Positions 1-9,010 of a stretch of DNA of 45,456 nucleotides are shown here, one piece after another. Below the pieces are notes generated by a model. The model was not told the DNA's origin. It did not search any database and saw nothing but the letters and a program-made list of their open reading frames with translations. Positions within the stretch are counted from its first letter, which is position 1, and every line of letters starts with the position of its first letter. This DNA comes from Anaerolineae bacterium (lineage in GTDB: Bacteria > Chloroflexota > Anaerolineae > Aggregatilineales > Phototrophicaceae), in assembly GCA_022824465.1 (NCBI GenBank), contig JAJDZV010000013.1, positions 1 to 45,456 on the forward strand, read 5' to 3'. Position numbers and translations under genes: made by a program.

Positions 1-1
1 C

Positions 2-307
2 GCCGACGCGGTGTACTTCATCGGGCGCTGGGAGGCTCAAAACGACCTCGACCAGCGCGAATACCGCATGTCGTATCAGCTCTTGGACGACGACTGGACC
101 AACGTGGCGCAACTGGACTTGCCTCTGGTCGCGGAAGCGGAGCTGCGCCAATACTCGATAGACGTCTTGCAGGCGCCGCCGGGGCGATATCGTCTCATGC
201 TGATTCTCTACGAAACTTCCACCGGCGCTCGCCTGCCCTGGATTGACAATCCGGGCTATGTGCCCGAAATGTTGGAGCTTGCCGAAATCAACATTGGAGG
301 CGCTTGA
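2..307 (+). CDS. GT-C-type membrane glycosyltransferase, C-terminal end only (partial)
   Basis: The frame is open from the window edge, so the first ATG at 11 is internal and the real start lies outside. The visible ~101 residues form a soluble C-terminal module and contain no membrane segment. It is very close to the C-terminus of the glycosyltransferase at 1760-3661: both have SYQL, NVAQLDLPL, RLMLILY and WIDNPGYVP in the same order and spacing, and both end just after a MLEL(A/T)E motif. This suggests recent tandem duplication. The related genes at 38046-44428 carry more diverged versions. The module looks like an extracytoplasmic beta-sandwich, but its function is unknown. It ends 33 bases before the promoter of the pheS leader, so it is probably the last gene of an upstream unit. 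Confidence 0.75.
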   Translation, partial: ADAVYFIGRWEAQNDLDQREYRMSYQLLDDDWTNVAQLDLPLVAEAELRQYSIDVLQAPPGRYRLMLILYETSTGARLPWIDNPGYVPEMLELAEINIGGA

Positions 308-339
308 CCTCGCCGCGATAAATCAGTGCAGCCAGCGCC

Positions 340-369
340 TTGACAGACCGGGATAAGCCGCGCGATAAT
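340..369 (+). promoter_or_regulatory. Sigma70-type promoter of the pheS leader
   Basis: A perfect -35 hexamer TTGACA (340-345) and a near-consensus -10 GATAAT (364-369) are separated by 18 bases. Transcription should start near 376-378, just upstream of the T-box leader. The position right after the previous stop codon supports a separate transcription unit for pheS. Confidence 0.7.
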
Positions 370-376
370 GCCCGCA

Positions 377-672
377 ATTGAATACTGTCAAAAGCGAAGA
401 CGAAGACAGTCCGCAAGCGCATCGTCGCCGAATACGGCCGATGCCTGCCGGAACAGGGAGTGGCCGCCAAAGACTGGAAGCGGCCGCCGAGGCAGATGCG
501 GAATTCCCTTCCGAGCCGACGGGTGAAATGGCAACGCGATGCCACAGTAGTCCGCTCCGCTGGTCCAGCGTGACAGGACGAATGAAGCGCGGCGCTGCAA
601 GACGGCGCCGAAACAGGGTGGTACCGCGGGAAGCTGACGCTCTCGTCCCTACTGGGAACGAGGGCGTTTTTT
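377..672 (+). promoter_or_regulatory. T-box leader (tRNA-Phe-sensing riboswitch)
   Basis: The diagnostic T-box sequence AGGGTGGTACCGCGG (615-629) lies directly before an intrinsic terminator and the leader precedes pheS. Upstream, 445-449 (CTGCC) pairs with 491-495 (GGCAG) to close the upper part of a Stem I, topped by a GC-rich hairpin (GGCCGC 462-467 with GCGGCC 480-485). On the 3' side of the internal loop just below lies a phenylalanine codon TTC (504-506), the natural specifier candidate; a second TTC at 509-511 is less well placed. By family knowledge, uncharged tRNA-Phe pairs with the specifier and the T-box bulge and stabilises the anti-terminator, so the operon is expressed when phenylalanine charging is low. 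The exact Stem I fold is inferred by hand. Confidence 0.9.
638..672 (+). terminator. Intrinsic terminator of the T-box switch
   Basis: The arm at 638-646 pairs with 658-666 (CGCTCTCGT against ACGAGGGCG, one G-U pair) around a short loop and is followed by six T residues (667-672). It competes with the anti-terminator built on the T-box sequence at 615-629. Confidence 0.85.
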
Positions 673-706
673 GTGGGCGCTGACATAGACGCCGAAAGGA
701 ATACGC

Positions 707-1741
707 ATGTCAAATTCTATTGACCAGGTTCGCGACGAAGCGCTGCAATCGCTGGAGAAGACAGCTGACAGCGAGACCTTAACAGGCTGGCGCGGCAAGT
801 ACCTGGGAAGACGCGGCGCCGTCGCGAAGCTCTTCGGCGAAATCGGCGCTTTGCCGCAGTCTGAACGCGCTGCTTTCGGTCGGCAAGTTAATGCACTGCA
901 ATCCGAACTCAACACCGCCTTTGAGCGGCGCGAGGCATTGATCCAAAGTCATGCCCTGGCGCTCGATCTGGAAGAAGGCGAAATCGATATCACCTTGCCC
1001 GCTCATCCTCGCCGCCGCGGTGGCTTGCATCCCTCGACGCGCACCCACCGCGAGTTTCAGGCGATCTGGGCCGATATGGGCTTCCACGTCTATCGGAGCC
1101 GCGAAGTCGAAGAAGATGAGCTCAACTTCACCCTGCTCAATCTGCCGCCGCATCACCCGGCGCGCGATATGCAAGACACGTTTTATACCACCGATCCAAA
1201 TGTGCTTCTGCGCACGCACACCTCGCCCGGCCAGATACGCGCCATGCGCGACCTGGGCGCTGGCGGCAGCAAGCCAATCCGCGTCATCTTGCCCGGCATG
1301 TGCTACCGGCAAGAGCAGATCACCGCCCGCAGCGAGATTCAATTCACCCAGGTCGAAGGTTTGGCGATCGGGCGCAACATCCGCATGAGCGACCTCAAAG
1401 GCGCCATCGCCGAGTTCGCCAAGCGCATGTATCACCCGACAGCCAAGGTGCGTTTCCGCGCCTCCTACTTCCCCTTCACCGAGCCCAGCATGGAAGTGGA
1501 TGTCGAGTGCTTCCTTTGCGGCGGAGCGGGCTGCCGCGTCTGCAAGTATTCCGGCTGGCTGGAAATCGCCGGCAGCGGCATGGTGCATCCGACGGTGCTG
1601 CGCAATGGCGGCTATGATCCCAGCGAATGGAGCGGCTTCGCTTTCGGCATGGGTCCGGAGCGCATCACCATGCTCAAGCACGGCATCCAGGATATCCGCT
1701 ATTTCTGGAGCAACGATCTGCGTTTCTTGCAGCAGTTTTAG
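707..1741 (+). CDS. pheS: Phenylalanyl-tRNA synthetase alpha subunit
   Basis: This is the catalytic alpha subunit of the cytoplasmic alpha2beta2 enzyme that charges tRNA-Phe. At 344 residues it has the usual family length. The N-terminal ~90 residues are the tRNA-binding coiled coil. The class II core follows, with HPARDMQDTFY (about 148-158), a motif 2 region containing FPFTEPSMEVDV (about 255-266), and the C-terminal motif 3 segment GFAFGMGPERITMLKHGI (about 310-327). A CxxCG..C..C cluster precedes GWLEIAGSGMVHP, as is typical of PheS. The ATG is preceded by AAAGGAA at 6-7 bases. It is under the T-box leader and is followed after 18 bases by a glycosyltransferase gene instead of directly by pheT. 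Confidence 0.98.
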   Translation: MSNSIDQVRDEALQSLEKTADSETLTGWRGKYLGRRGAVAKLFGEIGALPQSERAAFGRQVNALQSELNTAFERREALIQSHALALDLEEGEIDITLPAHPRRRGGLHPSTRTHREFQAIWADMGFHVYRSREVEEDELNFTLLNLPPHHPARDMQDTFYTTDPNVLLRTHTSPGQIRAMRDLGAGGSKPIRVILPGMCYRQEQITARSEIQFTQVEGLAIGRNIRMSDLKGAIAEFAKRMYHPTAKVRFRASYFPFTEPSMEVDVECFLCGGAGCRVCKYSGWLEIAGSGMVHPTVLRNGGYDPSEWSGFAFGMGPERITMLKHGIQDIRYFWSNDLRFLQQF

Positions 1742-1759
1742 TCAAATCGAATCGATACT

Positions 1760-3661
1760 ATGCGGCAAATCTCAAAATCAGCAACTCTCCCGCGCGATGT
1801 CTTGAATCATTGGGGCGTCGCTGTGCCGGTTTTGCTGGTAGTTGCCGCCTTGAGTCTGGTTCAGATCGACCTGTACCCGCCGACCGCCGACGAATTCACG
1901 TCGATGGTTCATGCCGGCTGGCTGGTGAACAGCCCCTATTCCCCGCTGGATGTCATCAGTTCAGTTCACGAATTCAGTCCCAATCACACGCCTGGCTACT
2001 TCATCCTGATGAGCATCTGGGGCAACCTGATCTCAAACGATCTGGCCATTGGGCGGATTCTGGGCATTTTCTGCGGCTTGCTGGCCATTGTCATGTCGTA
2101 CAGGCTGGCGCGAGACTTCATAGCGCCGGTGGCGGGCATATTCGTCATCATCATTTTGTCCAGCAACGCTTTCGTCAGCTTCTATTTTGCGCATGTACGC
2201 ATGTATGCGGCGCTGCTTTTCGCAGCTGGCGTCGTCTTGTGGCTGTATCTTCGGCTCATATCTCAAGTCAAAGTCATCAGAAGAAGCGACTGTCTCGCGC
2301 TGGGCTGCGCCGTCTTCGTCTTCCTCAACATGCACGTATCCAGCGCCGTCTTCCTGCTGCATCTGGCGCTATATCATCTTTTCTTCGCCAGACCTGGTCG
2401 ACGATGGCTGGCGCTGACGATCACGGTCGCGGTCCCATCGCTGCTCTCCGCGCCATGGTTTTATATTATCGCAACCAGAGGAATCGACCTCGCCAGCACA
2501 AATTGGAGCGCGGAGGCAACGGGCATCGGCGATACCCTCCATGCCTGGCTGACACTGTTAACGAACGGACAGCCGCTCCTTCTGGCGCTCGCTGCCGCGG
2601 GGCTGGCGCAGGCGGCAATTGCCAAGCGATCAGTCCCCAAACCGATCATTCAGCTCGCCGTCATACATTTCTTGCTCGTAGCCATCTTAATTGAAATTGT
2701 CCCATATATTACTCCCTCCGATTTGCGCATTTTGCTGCCGTCCTTTCTCATATTTTCTCTGCTTATGGCTGCCGGCATGGTCAAGCTCTACAGGAGCCGC
2801 TCACTGTTCGGCGTCTTATTGGCGCTATGGGTTGCGGCCGGCTTAAGTTTCCATTCGTCTGCCGATTGGAAACCGTTCATTCGCGGGCGAAGCCAAATGA
2901 ACTCGGGTCCACCGTGGCAACTCATCTCACGAATGGCAGCCGATACGCAGCCCCCACCGCTTGTGCTCGCAAATTGGTGGCACAGCTGGGACTTGCGCTA
3001 CGAAGGCCGGCATCCTTACACGCAGAAGAAGCACTACTTCGACCGCAGAAATTTGAGAATAGCGACATTTGAAGACTCCGACCAAGAGAAGACATTCCTT
3101 CGCAGCAACGCGACTTCATTGCCGCGAGTCTGGGTTCTCTACCGCGGCAAAGATTTGTCGCCGGAGCAGCTGGGCGACATGAATCTCGCCATGCAAGGTC
3201 TGGAGTACGACTTTTGCCGGGCGATCCAAGTAGGCGTGTCTTGGACTATCATGGACTATTCCTGGAAGGTCATGAAGTGTCAGAATATCGAGCAAAAGTC
3301 TTATTCGCGCGCTAGCTTGATCGACTATCGCTTCTACGATGCCCGGCTGAGCGCCGATGGCTCAAGACTATATATTGCGGGCGCCTGGAGTGCATTAGCG
3401 GACTTTGCGCGCGACCGCTTTTCCATGTCCTACCAGCTAATATCGGCAGAATGGGCCAATGTCGCCCAATTGGATCTGCCCTTGGCGCAGGAAGGCGGCA
3501 TGAGACCCTTATCTATTGACATCAGCCATGTGCCTCCTGGCGCCTATCGCCTGATGCTCATCTTGTATGACAAGCATTCCAGCAACCGCATCGACTGGAT
3601 TGACAATCCCGGTTATGTGCCGAGCATGTTGGAATTGACTGAAGTAATTACGTACGAATAA
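1760..3661 (+). CDS. GT-C-type (PMT/ArnT-like) membrane glycosyltransferase inside the phe operon
   Basis: This 633-residue protein has a hydrophobic N-terminal ~350 residues with roughly 9-11 membrane segments and a soluble C-terminal half. An acidic pair in the first periplasmic loop (TADEFTSM, about residues 41-48) matches the catalytic aspartate/glutamate position of GT-C enzymes that use lipid-linked sugars (GT39/GT83 type). The last ~120 residues (SYQL, NVAQLDLPL, WIDNPGYVP) are almost the same as the partial gene at 2-307. It lies 18 bases after pheS and 37 bases before pheT with no terminator seen, so it should be co-transcribed and T-box controlled. No clear ribosome binding site precedes the ATG. 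The sugar donor and acceptor are unknown; a link to translation is not implied by the protein itself. Confidence 0.8.
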   Translation: MRQISKSATLPRDVLNHWGVAVPVLLVVAALSLVQIDLYPPTADEFTSMVHAGWLVNSPYSPLDVISSVHEFSPNHTPGYFILMSIWGNLISNDLAIGRILGIFCGLLAIVMSYRLARDFIAPVAGIFVIIILSSNAFVSFYFAHVRMYAALLFAAGVVLWLYLRLISQVKVIRRSDCLALGCAVFVFLNMHVSSAVFLLHLALYHLFFARPGRRWLALTITVAVPSLLSAPWFYIIATRGIDLASTNWSAEATGIGDTLHAWLTLLTNGQPLLLALAAAGLAQAAIAKRSVPKPIIQLAVIHFLLVAILIEIVPYITPSDLRILLPSFLIFSLLMAAGMVKLYRSRSLFGVLLALWVAAGLSFHSSADWKPFIRGRSQMNSGPPWQLISRMAADTQPPPLVLANWWHSWDLRYEGRHPYTQKKHYFDRRNLRIATFEDSDQEKTFLRSNATSLPRVWVLYRGKDLSPEQLGDMNLAMQGLEYDFCRAIQVGVSWTIMDYSWKVMKCQNIEQKSYSRASLIDYRFYDARLSADGSRLYIAGAWSALADFARDRFSMSYQLISAEWANVAQLDLPLAQEGGMRPLSIDISHVPPGAYRLMLILYDKHSSNRIDWIDNPGYVPSMLELTEVITYE

Positions 3662-3698
3662 CGGCAGGTTTGTATACTGGAAAGGGAAGACACGACAC

Positions 3699-6248
3699 AT
3701 GCTAGTACCCATCTCATGGCTCAGAGAATACGTCGACATCGACGTCCCGGTCGAATGGCTCGCCGAGCGCTTGACCGTGGCCGGCCTGGAAGTCGCCCAC
3801 ATCAAGTACATCGGCTTGCCGCAGCGTGAAGTCCCCGGCGTGCAAATGCCCCGCTCGGACCATCTGGTCTGGGATCGCGACAAGCTGCTGCTGGGCAGGA
3901 TCGTCGAAGTCAAGGCGCATCCGCGGGCCGACCGCCTGGTGCTGGCGATGGTCGACTATGGCGCCGCTGAACTCGAACAATGCGTGACCGGCGCGACCAA
4001 CCTCATCGGATACAAAGATCAGGGCGAGATCAACCCGCCGATCTGGAGCGCCTTCGCTATGGAAGGGGCGACCGTCTGGGACGGCCACAGCGAGAAGCCG
4101 AAACGCATTACGCTCAAAGGCAAGGAGTTGCGCGGCATCTACAACAAAAGCATGGTCTGCTCGGAGAAAGAACTGGGCATCTCCGATGAGCATGAAGGCG
4201 TAATCGTCATGGATCACGACGACAACTATGTGCCCGGGGCGCCGTTGGCTGATGCGCTCGGCGATGTCGTTCTGGATATCGAATTCACGCCCAATCTGGC
4301 GCGCTGCTTCAGCATGATTGGCGTGGCGCGCGAGGCGGCGGCGCTACTGGATGTCGAGATGCGCTATCCATCGTTTGACTTCCTGGCTGAAGGCGAGCCC
4401 ATCGTCGGACAAGTCGATATCGACATCCGCGAGCCCGAACTGAATCCGCGCTTCACGCTCACGCTGCTGCGCGATACCGAAGTAAAGCCGTCGCCCTTCT
4501 GGCTGCAGCACCGCCTCAAGCTCATCGGCCAGCGGCCGCGCAACAACATCGTCGATGTGACGAACTACCTCACCTTCGAGTTGGGCACACCCCTGCACGC
4601 CTTCGATTATGACAAGCTGGTCGAGCGAGCGGGCGGCGCCCCCACCATCATCACGCGCCTGCCAGAGCAGGGCGAAACGCTCGAGACTCTCGACGACATC
4701 GTGCGGGACTTGGGCGCGGAGACAATCCTGGTGGCTGACACGGCCGGCGCCTTAAGCTTGGGCGGCGTCATCGGGGGCGGAGAGACCGAGATCAGCGAGT
4801 CGACGCGAAACGTCTTGCTGGAAGCGGCCGCCTGGAACAATATCGGCATCCGCAAGACGATCAAGGAACAGCGCGTCTATACCGAAGCCTCGGCTCGTTT
4901 CAGCCGCGGCGTCCACCCCTCGCAGCCTGTCCTGGGCTGCCAGCGCGGCATTGAGCTTATGCGGCGTCTCGGCGGCGGAACGGTCGCAGCTGGCGTCCTC
5001 GACCGCTATCCCCTGCCCCCCGAGTCTGTCACGGTCGACCTGCCCATCCAGCGCGTCAACCGCCTGCTGGGCATGGAGGTCACGCTGGAGACGGCGGCTG
5101 ACGTGCTGCGCCGGCTCGAATTTGCAGTCGCGCTTGAAGGCGATGTCATCCGGGCGACAGCGCCTGACCATCGGCTGGATATCAGCAGCGACCAAGTCGT
5201 GGGTCAAGCCGACCTGCTGGAAGAGATCGCCCGCATCATCGGCTACGACAAGATACCGAACAGCATCATGGCTGACGAAATGCCGCCGCAATGGGAAAAC
5301 ACCTCGGTCATTATCGAGGAGCGCATCCGCGATATTCTGGTGGCGCAAGGTCTCTATGAAGTCATCAGCTATCGTTTCACCAGCCGCGAAAGCGAAACGA
5401 TGCTGGTCCCGACCGGGGCGGCTTCATCGCTGCCGGAAGGCGACTACGTCGAAATTGCCAATCCGGCCGCCAGCGAGCGAGATGTCTTGCGCAAGACGCT
5501 GCTCATCAACATGCTCGAGAGCGCCGTCAGCAACGCCCGTTATCAGACATCGCAGCAACTCTTCGAGGCGGGCAAGGTCTACCTGCAGCGCCGCGATCAG
5601 CTGCCGGAAGAGCCGCTGCATCTGGGCATTCTGCTAACGGGACCGCGCCACGACTCTTGGTGGCAAGACAGCGATGCCGCCGCTGCGATGGATTTCTACG
5701 ACCTGAAAGGCGTCATCGAGAGCCTGCTTGCCGGCTTGCACATCGACGGCTACCGCTATCAACGCGGCAGTCACAGCAGTTTCCATCCGGGTCGCTCGGC
5801 TGATCTCTACCTCGGTCGCGAATGCATCGGCAGCTTTGGCGAACTTCATCCCGAAGTCGCCGCGCGCTTCAAACTGGCAGACGCCAAAGTGGTCTGCGCA
5901 GAGCTGCAGGTCGCGCCTTTGATCCAGCATCATCAGCGTCTGCACGCCATACCGTCGCTGCCGACGACGCCCGCTGTCCTCGAAGATATCGCCCTGGTCG
6001 TCAGCGCGGACCGGACTGCTGGCGAGGTCGAAGCGGTGATCCGTCAAGCCGGCGGGCGCCTGCTGAAAGACGTCAGACTCTTCGATGTCTATACCGGCGA
6101 TCAGATCCCGCCCGGCAAGAAGAGCCTCGCCTATTCGCTGACTTACCAGGACGAGAATAGAACGCTGACCGACAAAAACGCCGCCAAGATCCGCAAGAAG
6201 ATCATCGGCGCGGCGCGGCATCGCCTTCAAGCCGAGTTACGCGCCTGA
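3699..6248 (+). CDS. pheT: Phenylalanyl-tRNA synthetase beta subunit
   Basis: This is the beta subunit of PheRS, which recognises tRNA and edits Tyr-tRNA-Phe. It has 849 residues, slightly longer than the usual ~800. Domains in order: N-terminal region with the MLVPISWLREYVD start typical of PheT; tRNA-binding OB fold (about 63-165, with LGRIVEVKAHPRADRL); B3/B4 editing domain with the hallmark RPRNNIVDVTNYL (about 279-291); B5 domain (about 435-505); catalytic-like core; and the FDX-ACB anticodon-binding domain from about 754 (TPAVLEDIALVV) to the end. A purine-rich stretch (GGAAAGGGAAG) lies 12-22 bases before the ATG. It is the last gene of the T-box operon and ends 11 bases from the convergent dehydrogenase gene. 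Confidence 0.98.
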   Translation: MLVPISWLREYVDIDVPVEWLAERLTVAGLEVAHIKYIGLPQREVPGVQMPRSDHLVWDRDKLLLGRIVEVKAHPRADRLVLAMVDYGAAELEQCVTGATNLIGYKDQGEINPPIWSAFAMEGATVWDGHSEKPKRITLKGKELRGIYNKSMVCSEKELGISDEHEGVIVMDHDDNYVPGAPLADALGDVVLDIEFTPNLARCFSMIGVAREAAALLDVEMRYPSFDFLAEGEPIVGQVDIDIREPELNPRFTLTLLRDTEVKPSPFWLQHRLKLIGQRPRNNIVDVTNYLTFELGTPLHAFDYDKLVERAGGAPTIITRLPEQGETLETLDDIVRDLGAETILVADTAGALSLGGVIGGGETEISESTRNVLLEAAAWNNIGIRKTIKEQRVYTEASARFSRGVHPSQPVLGCQRGIELMRRLGGGTVAAGVLDRYPLPPESVTVDLPIQRVNRLLGMEVTLETAADVLRRLEFAVALEGDVIRATAPDHRLDISSDQVVGQADLLEEIARIIGYDKIPNSIMADEMPPQWENTSVIIEERIRDILVAQGLYEVISYRFTSRESETMLVPTGAASSLPEGDYVEIANPAASERDVLRKTLLINMLESAVSNARYQTSQQLFEAGKVYLQRRDQLPEEPLHLGILLTGPRHDSWWQDSDAAAAMDFYDLKGVIESLLAGLHIDGYRYQRGSHSSFHPGRSADLYLGRECIGSFGELHPEVAARFKLADAKVVCAELQVAPLIQHHQRLHAIPSLPTTPAVLEDIALVVSADRTAGEVEAVIRQAGGRLLKDVRLFDVYTGDQIPPGKKSLAYSLTYQDENRTLTDKNAAKIRKKIIGAARHRLQAELRA

Positions 6249-6259
6249 GGCGCAGCCGG

Positions 6260-7276
6260 CTAATAGCCCTTGGCGCGATCCATTTGATTGAGCAGCGGGC
6301 GATTGTCAAGATAACGGCGCAGGTTTTCCTTGAAGACGCGCGCCGCCTTGTCATGGTAATCCCGCGTGAAGCCGGACAAGTGCGGCGTGATAATGACGTT
6401 GTCGAGATTCCATAGTGGGCTGGTATTTGGCAGCGGCTCCTCTTCGAAGACATCAAGCGCGGCGCCAGCGATCTGACCGGAAGACAAAGCCGTTATCAGC
6501 GCTTTTTCGTCGACCACCGCCCCGCGCGAGACGTTGATCAGCACGGCGCTCGCCTTCATGGCGCTCAAGACCTCGTCGTCTATCAGATGCTCGGTGGTCG
6601 CGGTCAACGGTACCGTGACCACCAGAAAATCCGAATCCTTCGCCATCGAGGCGACAGTTGCGGCTGGATAGATGCGATCGGGAATATCGCCACTTGGATC
6701 GCCGAAGCCGGGCATGACGTAGGCGCTCGTTTCTGCCGTGCCGCTAATGTCGCGCTTGGACGCCAGCACCGTCATGCCGATCATCGAGCAGAGCCGCGCC
6801 AACTCGCGACCGATGCTGCCATAACCGACGATGCCGACCGTCTGCAATTCCATATCCACCGGCGTGAACAATCTATGCGGCGCATCAGGCCATTCCGCCC
6901 GGCTCTGCAGCGCAAATGCGAGGCGCATATCGTAGTTGAACATCAACATCGTCATCAGACAGTACTGCGCCATATTGCTGGCGTGGATGCCGCTGGTCGT
7001 CGTCACCACGATATCTTCCGCGCGGACGATGGAATGGTGCAGCGCGTGATTGACACCGGCCGAGTTCATCTGAATCCAGCGCAGCTTCGGCGCTTGTTCC
7101 GGCGCGGGAAAGTAGCCGGTCGTATACAGGACTTCGGCGCGCGAGATGACATCGGGCGGCACGGACGGAAAGTGCCGTTCAACCTGCAGGCGCGGCGAAA
7201 GCTCTCGCAGCTCAGCGACAATCTCATCGGAGAAGTCCATCGCCAGCGTGACGACTATCGGTTCGTTCTCAGCCAT
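6260..7276 (-). CDS. D-isomer-specific 2-hydroxyacid dehydrogenase family protein
   Basis: The 338-residue protein fits the family of NAD(P)-dependent 2-hydroxyacid dehydrogenases. The Rossmann fingerprint VGIVGYGSIGRELARL is near the middle. The catalytic arginine sits in NVSRGAVVDEKAL, the glutamate in DVFEEEPLP, and the histidine in IITPHLSG, all in the expected order, so the enzyme should be active. The C-terminal HDKAARVFKENLRRYLD helix is also typical. The substrate cannot be told from sequence; the short C-terminal part and lack of an ACT domain argue against the long form of phosphoglycerate dehydrogenase. It is convergent with pheT and looks monocistronic. Confidence 0.9.
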   Translation of the reverse strand: MAENEPIVVTLAMDFSDEIVAELRELSPRLQVERHFPSVPPDVISRAEVLYTTGYFPAPEQAPKLRWIQMNSAGVNHALHHSIVRAEDIVVTTTSGIHASNMAQYCLMTMLMFNYDMRLAFALQSRAEWPDAPHRLFTPVDMELQTVGIVGYGSIGRELARLCSMIGMTVLASKRDISGTAETSAYVMPGFGDPSGDIPDRIYPAATVASMAKDSDFLVVTVPLTATTEHLIDDEVLSAMKASAVLINVSRGAVVDEKALITALSSGQIAGAALDVFEEEPLPNTSPLWNLDNVIITPHLSGFTRDYHDKAARVFKENLRRYLDNRPLLNQMDRAKGY

Positions 7277-7476
7277 TTGACGATTCCATTAGACGCGACT
7301 TGCAGAAATGGTTGGTGTTTCTTTATGCGAAGGTTAGCAGTTTGAAGCGGCGCGGTCAATGCGGACGCGGTCTGGCGAAAGGCGTATCTCTGCGATAAGA
7401 TACCCGCGTTCAACACCATATCCGGCGGCGCATCCGTAGACGTCAAAAGCTGTCTGGCAGCCATAGGAAGGGCGCC

Positions 7477-7815
7477 ATGAACGAATGGGAAGACATCACC
7501 ATTACTCGGCACGACAGGGAGCGCAGCCATGCGTTGCGGCCCGACGATGTCGAGTTGAGTCGGCAGGTATTCGCGCTTTCTGACCTGCCGCAGCAACGCT
7601 GGCTGGAGGTCTTCATTGCTGCGTTTGTTGGCTCCCCCGGCAGGCTGGGACGACAGGCGGAGATCCGTGAACAAGCCATGATTGTATGGGGCGGACCCAA
7701 GATCTTCGACAAGCACGACGCCAACCACCTTAAGAAGCTAGTCGCCTATGCCAACGAAAAGTACCGTGAGCTTCTGCAACCGGTTGATCTCAGTGGTTTG
7801 GACGCAGTCGGTTAA
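7477..7815 (+). CDS. Small hypothetical protein (112 aa)
   Basis: I do not recognise this protein. It is rich in charged residues, lacks a signal peptide or membrane segment, and is probably cytoplasmic and mostly helical (for example the stretch KHDANHLKKLVAYANEKY near residues 79-96). Amino-acid composition looks natural and the opposite-strand frames look like shadows. The ATG lies 6-12 bases after GGAAGGGCG, a possible ribosome binding site. Fifteen bases separate it from the next short membrane-protein reading frame, so the two probably form one unit placed ahead of fabI. Confidence 0.6.
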   Translation: MNEWEDITITRHDRERSHALRPDDVELSRQVFALSDLPQQRWLEVFIAAFVGSPGRLGRQAEIREQAMIVWGGPKIFDKHDANHLKKLVAYANEKYRELLQPVDLSGLDAVG

Positions 7816-7830
7816 GTGGAGTGTCGTCAG

Positions 7831-8142
7831 ATGATCGACCATAGTCTGGTATCGGGATTCGTTGCGGGCTTGATTACGGTCCTGGGAGGCGTTTGGACTG
7901 CTTACCGGTTGCTTGGCCATGCTGTGTACCGAGAGCTAGAGCATCAACGAGAGCGTTTGGGCAAGGTTGAAACAACGGTTGTCAGTTAAAACAGGGATGT
8001 ATACAGCCGCCTAGATCGTGATCTGCATCAGCGCCTTCAAAACGAGAAGGAAGCGCAAGACGGCCGCGCAAACCTGAGCGCGCCGATTCTATTGCTGGAA
8101 ACTGAACTTCGGCGTAAAGCAGGAAATGGCGAAGGCGAATGA
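7831..8142 (+). pseudogene. Small membrane-anchored coiled-coil protein broken by an in-frame TAA
   Basis: The frame opens at ATG 7831 and runs 52 codons to TAA at 7987-7989. The same frame is then open for another 50 codons to TGA at 8140-8142. The first part has one membrane helix (about residues 7-29, GFVAGLITVLGGVWTAYRLL) followed by charged helix (YRELEHQRERLGKVET). The second part continues in the same style (RDLHQRLQNEKEAQD) with heptad-like spacing. The composite of 103 residues looks like a membrane-anchored coiled coil resembling small phage or holin-associated proteins. No homology was recognised, so the continuity is inferred from composition and frame only. A genuine 52-residue protein ending at 7989 remains possible. 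Confidence 0.5.
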
Positions 8143-8173
8143 ACCAGGCGCCTGACATATAGCGAGGACAGAA

Positions 8174-8980
8174 ATGGGTCTACTCGACGGCAAAATTGCG
8201 CTGATCTTCGGCGTCGCCAACAAGAATTCCATCGGCTGGGGCATCGCCCGCGCCTTGTATCGAGAAGGCGCTATAATTGCCTTGAGCTATGCCATGGATC
8301 GGCTGGAGAAGCGCGTCCGCCCGCTTGGCGAATCGATCGGCTGCGAGCTGATGCTGCAAGCCGATGTCGGCAATGCCGCCGAGCTTGACGCTGTCTTCGC
8401 GGCGGTGGAAGAGACTTACGGGCGGCTGGATGTACTCGTGCATTCGGTCGCCTTTGCCGAGCGCGACGCCTTGGCCGGGCGCTTCGTCGATCTGCGGCGG
8501 GAAGCGCTTCTGAGCGCGATAGACATCAGCGCCGCTAGCCTCATTGAAATGGCTCGCCGCGCCGAACCGCTGATGACAAACGGCGGCAGCATCATGAGCT
8601 TGACCTACAACGCCGCGCGCACGGTCGTGCCCAACTATAACGCCATGGCTATCGCCAAAGCCGCCCTCGAAGCCATCACCATGTACCTGGCCGCCGACCT
8701 AGGAGCGCGCAAAGTCCGCGTCAACGCCATCAGCGCCGGCGCCATCAAGACTCTCTCAGCCGGGGGCATCGCCGGTTTCCGCGACCTGCTGCGTTACGCC
8801 GAAGTCACCGCGCCGATGAAAGAACTGGTCAGCCAGGACGATGTCGGCGATCTAGCGCTCTTCCTCGCCTCCGACCTGTCGCGGCGCATCACCGGCGAGG
8901 TCATCTACGTCGACGCCGGGCACAGCATCATGGGGTATACCGATGTCGAGGCTTTAATTGGCGGCGACGGCGACGGATAG
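8174..8980 (+). CDS. fabI: Enoyl-[acyl-carrier-protein] reductase (NADH)
   Basis: This is the final reductase of type II fatty-acid elongation, a short-chain dehydrogenase-like cytoplasmic enzyme. The 268-residue length fits FabI. The N-terminus MGLLDGKIALIFGVANKNSI has the long FabI cofactor loop. The catalytic pattern is Y-x6-K (YNAMAIAK, about residues 156-163), which distinguishes FabI from ordinary SDRs with Y-x3-K. INAISAGAIKTLSAGGI and TGEVIYVDAGHSIMGY near the end are FabI hallmarks. GCGAGGACAG lies 5 bases before the ATG. It stands alone between the small hypothetical pair and the convergent MFS gene. Confidence 0.96.
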   Translation: MGLLDGKIALIFGVANKNSIGWGIARALYREGAIIALSYAMDRLEKRVRPLGESIGCELMLQADVGNAAELDAVFAAVEETYGRLDVLVHSVAFAERDALAGRFVDLRREALLSAIDISAASLIEMARRAEPLMTNGGSIMSLTYNAARTVVPNYNAMAIAKAALEAITMYLAADLGARKVRVNAISAGAIKTLSAGGIAGFRDLLRYAEVTAPMKELVSQDDVGDLALFLASDLSRRITGEVIYVDAGHSIMGYTDVEALIGGDGDG

Positions 8981-9010
8981 GCGGAACTGACCTCGGATTC
9001 TCGCGCAGGC

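Noticed and set aside
288..713. Open frame antisense to the T-box leader
   Set aside because: The T-box and terminator fully explain this stretch, and the translation shows no motif.
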